Positions 9,183-16,543 of a DNA stretch of 64,000 nt are shown here, piece after piece; the first letter of the stretch is position 1, and every line of letters begins with the position of its first letter. Source of the DNA: CAWAQA01 sp963784065 (lineage in GTDB: Bacteria > Acidobacteriota > Vicinamibacteria > Vicinamibacterales > UBA2999); NCBI GenBank assembly GCA_963784065.1, contig CAWAQA010000009.1, forward strand, positions 310,001-374,000. The letters run 5' to 3'. The position numbers and the translations under genes are program-made. Under the pieces are notes generated by a model that worked only from the letters and a program-made list of their open reading frames with translations, was not told where the DNA came from and did no database searches.

Positions 9183-10337
9183 ATGAGGCTCGGATCGAGG
9201 CGAACGTTCGTTGGTGCCATCGTCATTGCGGTCGTGTGCCTGATGGGCGTTGCGATAGCGGGCAGCCAGTCCGCGCCAGCCCAGACCGCGCAGGGAAAAC
9301 CCACGTTGACCGACGACGTCTTCAAGAGCGTCGTCATGCTTCGCGGCATTCCTGTGGATAATTTTTTCGAGTCGATGGGCATGTTCGCCGCGGCGATGGG
9401 GACCGACTGCACGTTCTGCCACGTGTCGAACGCCTACTTCGACAAGAATGCTTTCGCGACGCCGACGCCGCGGATCAACAAGGCGCGGGCGATGATCGCG
9501 ATGATGAACGGGATCAACAAGCAGTATTTCGGGGGCCAGCCGCGCGTCACCTGCTTCACCTGCCACGCGGGCAGCCAGGCGCCGCGGAGCGAGCCGGACC
9601 TCGCGCAACAGTACGGTGTGCCGACCGAAGATCCCAACGCCCGGACCTTTCCCGCCGATACCCGCGTCACGCCGGATCAGGTCTTCGACAAGTATTTCAA
9701 GGCCATCGGCGGCACGGGGAATCTGTCCAAGCTCACGAGCTTCGCCGCCAAGGGAACGTACAGCGGGTTCGACACGGCGTTCGACAAGGTCCCCGTGGAG
9801 ATCGTCGGCAAGGCTCCGGCGCAGCATTCGATGGTCGTCCATATGTTCAACGGCGCGAGCGTGAGGACGTTCGACGGCGGGAGCGGCTGGATGGCGGGAC
9901 CGGACACGCCGGTGCCGCTGCTGACGCTGACCGGCGGCAACCTCGATGGCGCGAAGCTCGAAGCGATGCTCTGGTTCCCGGCCAGCATACGGCAGGCTTT
10001 CCCCGAGTGGCGCGTCGGCCGCACGGCGATCAACGACAAGGAAGTTCAGCTCCTGCAGGGTCTGAGCGGCGGGCAGGCGCGGGCCAACTTCTACTTCGAC
10101 GAGACTGGCCTGCTGGTGAGGATGGTCCGCTGGACCCAGACGCCGGTCGGCTTCGTGCCGACTCAGATTGACTACAGCGACTACCGCGACGTCGCCGGCA
10201 TCAAGGTGCCGTTCACCCGCACGGTCAGCCAGACCTACATGCAGATGACGGTGGAGCTGACCAACGTCCAACCGAACGCCACGATCGAGGCGTCGAAGTT
10301 TGCCCAGCCGGCCCCCGTCGTGCGCCCGGCTCAATAG
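9183..10337 (+). CDS. Two-heme c-type cytochrome, reaction-centre cytochrome subunit-like
   Basis: 384 residues with a signal peptide (about 8-35). Two CXXCH heme sites are present: 'TDCTFCHVSNAYFDK' (near residue 78) and 'VTCFTCHAGSQAP' (near 123). The N-terminal part, starting 'DVFKSVVMLRGIPVDNFFESMGMFAAAMG', resembles the photosynthetic reaction centre cytochrome c subunit family. Non-phototrophic Acidobacteriota also have many paralogues of that family, so no photosynthesis is implied. The C-terminal half (about 165-375) is heme-free and beta-rich ('FFDETGLLVRMVRWTQTPVG...TQIDYSDYRDVAGIKVPFT'), like lipoprotein-carrier-type domains. Likely periplasmic electron transfer. ATG at 9183 follows GCGAGGG. 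Confidence 0.82.
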   Translation: MRLGSRRTFVGAIVIAVVCLMGVAIAGSQSAPAQTAQGKPTLTDDVFKSVVMLRGIPVDNFFESMGMFAAAMGTDCTFCHVSNAYFDKNAFATPTPRINKARAMIAMMNGINKQYFGGQPRVTCFTCHAGSQAPRSEPDLAQQYGVPTEDPNARTFPADTRVTPDQVFDKYFKAIGGTGNLSKLTSFAAKGTYSGFDTAFDKVPVEIVGKAPAQHSMVVHMFNGASVRTFDGGSGWMAGPDTPVPLLTLTGGNLDGAKLEAMLWFPASIRQAFPEWRVGRTAINDKEVQLLQGLSGGQARANFYFDETGLLVRMVRWTQTPVGFVPTQIDYSDYRDVAGIKVPFTRTVSQTYMQMTVELTNVQPNATIEASKFAQPAPVVRPAQ

Positions 10338-10363
10338 GCTGCGGGATTTCCGGAATGTTCGGC

Positions 10364-10395
10364 ATGCGGGACGAGCCTCCACGGCTCGCCCCGCA
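10364..10395. terminator. Stem-loop between convergent genes
   Basis: Arms ATGCGGGACGAGCC and GGCTCGCCCCGCAT pair over 13 positions with one mismatch around a 5-base loop. It lies between the cytochrome stop (10337) and the sensor-kinase stop (10406) and could terminate both. Confidence 0.6.
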
Positions 10396-10405
10396 TTTCC
10401 TGATT

Positions 10406-13400
10406 CTAGAAGGCGTCGCTCCCTGGTCCGTCGAGCGGAGCGGCCGCAACCTCACCATCGATCACCGTTTCAATGGCATCGAGATCGACCGGCTTGACCA
10501 GGTGAAGATGAAACCCGGCCGCCTTCGATTTCTGGCGGTCTGATTCCTGGCCGTATCCCGTTACCGCGATCAGGCGGATGCCGCGCAGCTCTGGAACCAT
10601 CCGGAGCTGCGTCGCAAGTTCGTAGCCGTCCATCACAGGCAAGCCGATGTCGAGGAACGCGATGTGCGGACGGAAACCCTCGGCGAGCCGCAGCGCTTCC
10701 GGCGCATCATGCGCGATCCGCGCATCATGCCCTCTTGCCGTGAGCGCGTCAGACAGCATCGCGGCCGCGTCTTCATTGTCGTCCACGACGAGAATTCTGC
10801 GCGACGCGCCGGGCGATCCGCGCCGGGCCACCTTCTCCGCGCATGGCCGCTGGCCACGGTCGCTGGCTGCGCGTGCGTCCGCTTTCGGCAACCGAACGGC
10901 AAACTCACTGCCGCGCCCCGCTCCCTCACTATGGGCCGACACCGATCCGTGGTGACGTTCGACCAGATTACGGACGATCGTCAATCCGAGTCCGAGCCCT
11001 CCCTGCGACCGATCGCTCGCCTGGCGGCCCTGCACGAAGAGGTCGAACACTCGCGGCAACACATCTGGCGCAATCCCGATTCCCGTATCCTTCACGCGCA
11101 GCACGACGCTGTCCTTGTCCGGCTCCGCGCGGACAGTGATCCGGCCGCCAGGCGGTGTGTACTTTGCCGCGTTCGTCAACAGGTTCGATACCACTTGACT
11201 GAGTCGAACGGGATCACCTCGAACGGCGAAGCCCCGGCGCGGGACATCAACCTCCAGCGTATGGGTACGCTGCTCGAGGAGTGGGCTCGCCATTTCGATC
11301 GCCCGCGCGACCACAACGGCCATTTCCACCACTTCCTCTTTCAGTTCGACCAACCCGCGGGCAATCCGTGAGACGTCGAGGAGGTCGTCGACGAGCCGCG
11401 CGAGGTGATTCACCTGCCGCTCGATGACCGTGCGCTCACGCTCGGACCCGTCACGGGCGCGAAGCTTCATCAACTGCAAGGCGGTGAGGATCGGGGACAG
11501 GGGGTTGCGAAGCTCGTGCCCGAGCATCGCGAGGAACTCGTCCTTCGCACGGTTGGCGGCCTCGGCAGCTTCGCGCAATGCATTCACCTGATTGCGCGCG
11601 AGCACCTGTTCCGTGACATCCGAGGCGATGACGAAGATGCCCTCGATCTCACCCTCGATGTTTCGAAATGGCGAGTACACGAAATTGAAGTAGACCGTTT
11701 CGGTCGTCCCGCGGCCGCGGTCGAACTGCGCGGGTGTTTCCTTGCCAACGTGCGGCACACCGGTCCGGTATACGTCCGCGAGCAGGGATCGAAACACCTG
11801 GTCACGAAGCTCCGGCATGACATCGAACAGCGGACGATTCAGCAGCTCTTCTTCGGCGTGGTCCCACACCTGGCAGATCGGAGGGTTCGCGAGTTCGACG
11901 ATGTGGTCGGGCCCTTTCAGGACGGCGATCAGCGTCGGCGCCTGCATGAACAATGAGTGCAGCAGTCGCTTCTGGAGCTCCGCCTCTTCGCGCGCCAGCC
12001 GTTCGCGCTGCCGCAGAACTTCATTGGCTTCCGTGACGCGACGCTCGTTCTCCACATCAGTGTTGGTGCCGAACCAGTGCGCCACCTCACCGCGTGAGTC
12101 TCGAACCGGGTTCACTCGCGTCAGGAAGCGGCGATAACGGCCATCGGCGCCGCGCAACGGAAACACCATCTCGAAGGGTGCTCCAGTGTTGATGGACTCC
12201 TGCCACCGTTCCTTGACCGCCGGCAGGGTGGCAGCGTCATGAACCCGCTCCCAGCCCCATCCTTCCATGTCCGCCGGGACGGTACCGGTGTAGGCGTACC
12301 ACTGATCGTTGTACCAGTAGATCCAGCCGTCGGGCCTCGCCATCCAGGCGAGGTTGGCGATTGAGTTGGCGAGGGCGCGAAACAGGTGCTCGCTCTCTTT
12401 CAGTTCCTTCGTGACACGGGCGCGCTCGATCGACTCCCAGCACCGGCTTGCCACCCGCTCCACGAGCTCGACCTCCTCCGACCGCCAGATCCGTGGTGTC
12501 ACGGCATGGACCGCCATCGCCGCGACGAACCGGCCTTGCTTGAGTATGGGCACGCAGACGACCGCTCGAATGGCGGTCATCGCGTAAGAAGGCCGTTCCG
12601 CCTCTGTAATACGTGGGTCGCCAACCGCGTCGGCGACGACGTACGGCCTCCCCATCCTCATGAGACGCAGGCACTCCTCTCCGAACTGCCTGAATCTGTA
12701 GCGTCCGACGATACTGTGGACCCCGTTGTTGTAATTGCCCGTCAGGACGAACGTGTCCTCGTCTTCCTCGACCGACGCATACGCGCAGCGGTTGACGTCC
12801 AGGTACTGACCGAGCGCCGTGGCGGCGGTAAGCATGATTTCTTCGGCATCGGACAACGGTCGAACCGTATCGTCGAGATCGATGAGAAAACGATCCCGTG
12901 CTTCGGTGCGCCTCCGTTGAGAAATGTCGCGGGCCATCTTGGACGCGCCGACGATCCGGCCCTCCCGGTCTCGAATGGGAGAGACGGTCAGGGCGACGTC
13001 GATCGCCGACCCGTCCTTGTGCCGGCGGACGGTGTCGAAAGGAGGGACGCGCTCGCCGTGTCGCACGCGACCCACGACCTCAGCGTCTTCGTGCTCGCGA
13101 TCGGGGGGAATGATCAGGCGTATGGACTGCCCGTGCGCTTCGACGGCTGTATAGCCGTACATGCGTTGCGCCGCAGGATTCCACGAGGTGATCAGGCCCG
13201 TCAGGTCCTGGCTGATGATCGCGTCGTCGGAGTTCTCGACGATGTCCGCTAACCGGACGGCGAGGTCGTCAGCGAACTTCCGATCGGTGACATCCCGGGT
13301 GAAGCATCGCGTGTGAAGGAATTGGTCGTTGCGCCACAAGACGTTCGAATTAATCAGAACGTAACGAACGGATCCGTCCTTCCGGCGGAGGCGAGCTTCG

Positions 13401-13696
13401 TAGTTAAGCAGGGTCTCGCCACGACGCAGGCGGTCGAGCATGTCTTCGATGACGGGCTGGTCGACGTGGAACTCCGCGATGTTGTGTCCGATGTACTCGT
13501 CGCGGGTGTAACCGAGGAGATCCAGTTCGGTCTGGTTGGCCCAGAGGATGGTTCCGTCCGGCCCGACCCAATGCAGCCCTTCAGCGGCATGATCGAGGCA
13601 CTGTTTCAGTTCCTGGTCGACTCGCTCCGCGATTCTCTGTTCAAGGGACGACAGGGGTTCCGGCGGCTCGGCGAAATCCGAACGGTTTGGGGTCAT
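10406..13696 (-). CDS. Hybrid sensor histidine kinase (PAS-PAS-GAF-PAS-PAS-HisKA-HATPase-REC)
   Basis: 1096 residues, uninterrupted. Order: PAS ('EGLHWVGPDGTILWANQTELDLLGY'), PAS ('DAIISQDLTGLITSWNPAAQRMYGY'), GAF (about 280-430, 'LDVNRCAYASVEEDEDTF'), PAS ('NLAWMARPDGWIYWYNDQW'), PAS ('APTLIAVLKGPDHIVELAN'), HisKA ('MLGHELRNPLSPILTALQLM', phospho-acceptor His), HATPase with N box 'VSNLLTNAAKYTP' and G boxes 'DTGIGIAPDVLPRVFDLF' and 'GLGLGLTIVRNLV', then a C-terminal receiver with 'ILVVDDNEDAA', phospho-acceptor 'FLDIGLPVMDGYEL' and conserved Lys 'VKPVD'. No transmembrane segment is seen, so sensing is probably cytoplasmic. ATG at 13696 is preferred over an upstream TTG at 13708. No cognate regulator is adjacent, so the output partner is unknown. 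Confidence 0.93.
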   Translation of the reverse strand: MTPNRSDFAEPPEPLSSLEQRIAERVDQELKQCLDHAAEGLHWVGPDGTILWANQTELDLLGYTRDEYIGHNIAEFHVDQPVIEDMLDRLRRGETLLNYEARLRRKDGSVRYVLINSNVLWRNDQFLHTRCFTRDVTDRKFADDLAVRLADIVENSDDAIISQDLTGLITSWNPAAQRMYGYTAVEAHGQSIRLIIPPDREHEDAEVVGRVRHGERVPPFDTVRRHKDGSAIDVALTVSPIRDREGRIVGASKMARDISQRRRTEARDRFLIDLDDTVRPLSDAEEIMLTAATALGQYLDVNRCAYASVEEDEDTFVLTGNYNNGVHSIVGRYRFRQFGEECLRLMRMGRPYVVADAVGDPRITEAERPSYAMTAIRAVVCVPILKQGRFVAAMAVHAVTPRIWRSEEVELVERVASRCWESIERARVTKELKESEHLFRALANSIANLAWMARPDGWIYWYNDQWYAYTGTVPADMEGWGWERVHDAATLPAVKERWQESINTGAPFEMVFPLRGADGRYRRFLTRVNPVRDSRGEVAHWFGTNTDVENERRVTEANEVLRQRERLAREEAELQKRLLHSLFMQAPTLIAVLKGPDHIVELANPPICQVWDHAEEELLNRPLFDVMPELRDQVFRSLLADVYRTGVPHVGKETPAQFDRGRGTTETVYFNFVYSPFRNIEGEIEGIFVIASDVTEQVLARNQVNALREAAEAANRAKDEFLAMLGHELRNPLSPILTALQLMKLRARDGSERERTVIERQVNHLARLVDDLLDVSRIARGLVELKEEVVEMAVVVARAIEMASPLLEQRTHTLEVDVPRRGFAVRGDPVRLSQVVSNLLTNAAKYTPPGGRITVRAEPDKDSVVLRVKDTGIGIAPDVLPRVFDLFVQGRQASDRSQGGLGLGLTIVRNLVERHHGSVSAHSEGAGRGSEFAVRLPKADARAASDRGQRPCAEKVARRGSPGASRRILVVDDNEDAAAMLSDALTARGHDARIAHDAPEALRLAEGFRPHIAFLDIGLPVMDGYELATQLRMVPELRGIRLIAVTGYGQESDRQKSKAAGFHLHLVKPVDLDAIETVIDGEVAAAPLDGPGSDAF

Positions 13697-13862
13697 GGGT
13701 GCCGTCAAACTCAGGGGGTGCGGAGCGCATCATCTCAGTCGCGTCGAGATACTGTCGGAAACCCCGGAATCAATCAAGGCCAGCCGCGCAGGCTCAGCCG
13801 TGGCCGGAGTCAACTCGACTCTGAGAACAGCAGGGCGCGGGCGGATTCGGGGTGTTCAGCGA

Positions 13863-14381
13863 CTACTTGCCGATGGTGATGAGCTCGAGCTGATCGCGCG
13901 AGGCGCTGAGTTCCTGGCTGCCTGCGGGAAACTTGTTGAACTCGAAGATCAGCGCCACCAGATCTGCATACTCCTGCGGGGTGAGCGCACCCGGGCTGCC
14001 GACCGGCATCGTGCTCGTTTTCTCGAACAGCTCCCTGGCGGTGTGGCCGTTCCACTTCTTGAGGAACTCCTCGCCGGCAATGGGCGGCGCTTCCGCGTCG
14101 CCTTCCCGCTCGAGCGACTGGCCGGCGATCTCCGGGACAGCCTGCTGACCCTGCCCGTTGTCGAGATGACAGAGGACGCACCGCTTGCGGTACTGCTCCC
14201 TGCCGCGCTTGGCCTGATCCACCGTGTAGACCCCGTCAATCACGCTGCGCTTCGCGGCTGACGCCGTCTGGGTGGAGAGCGCGGCCCCGCTGACACGAGA
14301 CTCCAGGCCAGCGAACGTGAATGCTGCAAACGTGGCGATGGCCAGCCCCGCTGTCCCGGTCCAGTAGTGTCGATATGCCAT
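13863..14381 (-). CDS. Monoheme c-type cytochrome
   Basis: 172 residues. An N-terminal hydrophobic signal (about 8-25) leads to one heme site 'RCVLCHLDNGQGQ' near residue 68. A later 'STMPVGSPGALTPQEYADLVALI' supplies a plausible axial Met and the usual C-terminal helix of class I cytochromes c. Probably a periplasmic soluble or N-terminally anchored electron carrier. It lies just downstream, on the same strand, of the cytochrome/propeller protein at 14505-16395, which carries another CXXCH, so a shared redox pathway is possible. No frame problems. Confidence 0.85.
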   Translation of the reverse strand: MAYRHYWTGTAGLAIATFAAFTFAGLESRVSGAALSTQTASAAKRSVIDGVYTVDQAKRGREQYRKRCVLCHLDNGQGQQAVPEIAGQSLEREGDAEAPPIAGEEFLKKWNGHTARELFEKTSTMPVGSPGALTPQEYADLVALIFEFNKFPAGSQELSASRDQLELITIGK

Positions 14382-14411
14382 GGTTCCTCGCAGATGCCCT
14401 CTTGCAGGGAC

Positions 14412-14486
14412 GGGCCGCGGGACGCGGAGGGGCGGCGTTGGATCCGAGGTGTTCCAACACTCCGCGTCTCCGCGTCTCCGCGGCCC
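14412..14486. repeat. Large intergenic inverted repeat with nested stem
   Basis: Left arm GGGCCGCGGGACGCGGAG (14412-14429) pairs with the right arm ending at 14486 except for one extra base. An inner stem GTTGG/CCAAC (14437-14441 and 14454-14458) lies in the loop. The right side also contains CTCCGCGT as two adjacent direct copies. It fills the 123-base gap between two minus-strand genes and could be a miniature mobile or structured RNA element. Confidence 0.5.
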
Positions 14487-14504
14487 GTTTCGGTGACGAA
14501 CGCC

Positions 14505-16395
14505 CTACCGCGCGCGGCTCGCCGTCTGGTTCCCTGGCGTCGGCCACGGATTTCCCGGCGGGCCGTACTGGTAGAACGCGCCCAGCGTGCTGACCTTGTC
14601 CATGTCCGGATAGAGGACGCTGATCGACGGCTGGTTGCGGCTGCCACGCGGCGAGAACCAGATCGCACCGTCCTTGGTGACCTGGATCTTCGGCGTGTCG
14701 GCGGCGAACTGCGGCTTGGGATAGAACGCCCACGTTTCCTTGCGCGGGTCGAACTTGCTGATCAAGCGCGACGCGATCCGGCGTCGGCGAATCAGCAAAC
14801 CAGATGTTGCCCTCGGGATCCGCATTGACGTCGTAGGGCTGGCTCGTCCACAGCGGCACCGAGTACTCGGTGAACCGCCCCGTCCGCTGATCCAGCTTCG
14901 CCAGCTTTCCGGGCCGGCGTCCCTGGTTCCAGATCGCCGCCCAGATGTTGTTCTGCGCGTCGACGTTGAGGCGGCGGATGTGCGACGGGAACGTGAGCGG
15001 CGCGAACTCGGTCCACTGCTCGTTGACCGTGTCGAACTTGGCGAGCTTGCCCGAGTTCCAGAGCGCCATCCAGATGTTGTCGTTGCGGTCGGCGATCACG
15101 CCGTACGGCACCGCGCCGCGCTCCGAGATCGGGTAGACCGTGACCTTGCCGGTCGCGCGGTCGTACTTGGAGAGCCCGCCGCCCATGATCCAGCCGACGT
15201 ACAGGTTGTCCTTCGAGTCGAGCGCCATCGACTGCATCCACTGGCGGGGATTCCTGATGACGTTCTCGGGATCCGCGGGGATCTTGTATTGCCACTGTTC
15301 GGTCTTCGGATTGAAGCCGAGGATCCGCTTCTTCCCTTCCGGCTCGAGGCCCGAGTGTTCCGGCGCCCATACGATCCCGGATCGATCGATCGTGAGATCG
15401 TGGTTGCCGAGCTTCGACCCGTCCGGGTAGGGATAGTCCTTCTGCGCGCCGGTGCGCGGATCCAGCTTGACCAGGCGGTGAGGATAGCCGCGGTCGGTCA
15501 GCCAGACGTTCCCGTCCGCGTCGAACCGCACGTCCTGGCCCCAGCGGATGCCGCGGCCCTGCTTCGCGAACTCGGGTGAGCTGCTGCCGGTCCCCGGCGC
15601 GTCGATGGGCAGGTAGTACTCGATGAACATCGCCTTCGACAGCGTGGCCTCATCGAGCGGGACCTCCTTTTCGGCGCGGACGAAGCGCGCCTTGGCGTCG
15701 GGGCCCCAGTTCTTGGTGGCGTAGGCGACGAACTCCTCGCGATCCTTCAGCGCGAACGGGAACCACTGCACGCGGCCGGCGAGCGCTCCCTCGTTGTAGC
15801 GACCGCGAATCGCGCTCGTTGAGCTCGCTGCCCGCCATGTGGCCGACGCGGGCGCGCCACACGTCGGCACTCGCGGGACGCGCCGGCAGGAAATTCTCGT
15901 CGTGACACCGCTGGCAGGCCTGTTCGGCCACGTGCTTGCCCGGGCCCGGGCGGATAGAGCTCGTCGTAGCTCGCGAACGGCGTGCTGACGCGCGGGCACC
16001 ACGCCGGCCCCCGGTTGCATCGCCAACGACAGCTTCGCGTTCTCACCGGCCTTCAGCGCCACCTTCTGCACCGCGGACTCGAAGCCCTTCGTCTTGACCT
16101 GGACCTCGTAGTTGCCTGGAAAGAGCGCCAGCGAGCGGTATTGCCCCGCGCTGGTGAACACCATGTAGAGGATGTTCTTGTCCACATTACGGATGAAGAC
16201 CTGCGCCGCCTTGAACGGTTGCGTCGCCGTCACCACGCCGGAGAGGCGTGCCATCCCCGACAGCTCACCACGCTGCTGGCCGATGATGGAGGTCGTCGTC
16301 GCGACGCACGCGACCACGGCGATCGCCAACGCCAGGAATCGCCAACTGCCCGTCAATCCGTGATGCCGCACCGGCACTCGCTTGAACACCTGCAT
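14505..16395 (-). CDS. Carboxypeptidase-regulatory-like / cytochrome c / streptogramin-lyase-like propeller protein (several frameshifts)
   Basis: About 630 residues when joined. A signal-anchor (FLALAIAVVACVATTTSIIG) precedes a carboxypeptidase-regulatory-like beta domain ('LSGVVTATQPFKAAQVFIRN...GNYEVQVKTKGFESA'). After frame changes near 15960 and 15810 comes a heme site in 'AEQACQRCHDENFLPA'. A six-blade-type propeller follows, resembling virginiamycin B lyase, with repeated 'DADGNVWLTDRG', 'IDRSGIVWAPEHSG', 'DRNDNIWMALWNSG', 'DAQNNIWAAIWNQG', 'DPEGNIWFADS'. A further frame change near 14770 leads to 'VTKDGAIWFSPRGSR' and the stop at 14505. Antibiotic-lyase activity should not be assumed. 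The combination with a heme domain suggests a periplasmic oxidoreductase or sensor; this is inference. Confidence 0.72.
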
Positions 16396-16543
16396 GATGC
16401 CTCCAACTGCTCAACTGCCAACGGCCAACGCAACGCCAAGCAAGCCTACTCCCAACTCCCAACGGGCCAGCCCCCAAAGTGGCCGCGGTTGTCGCGGCTC
16501 ACCCTGGGAGTTGACGGTTGGAAGTCGGAAGTGATCGGGCCTC
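16396..16543. other. Intergenic spacer with repeated CCAAC words
   Basis: 148 bases between two minus-strand genes. The stretch holds short direct and inverted copies of 'caactcccaac' and 'gttggaagt' but no ORF or clear terminator. It must include the promoter or leader of the propeller protein (start 16395). Confidence 0.3.

Noticed and set aside
9183..10337. Evidence for phototrophy
   Set aside because: The cytochrome domain is also common in non-phototrophs, and no reaction-centre or pigment genes are present.
14505..16395. Annotation as virginiamycin B lyase (antibiotic resistance)
   Set aside because: Only the propeller repeat pattern is shared; the heme site and regulatory-like domain argue against it.
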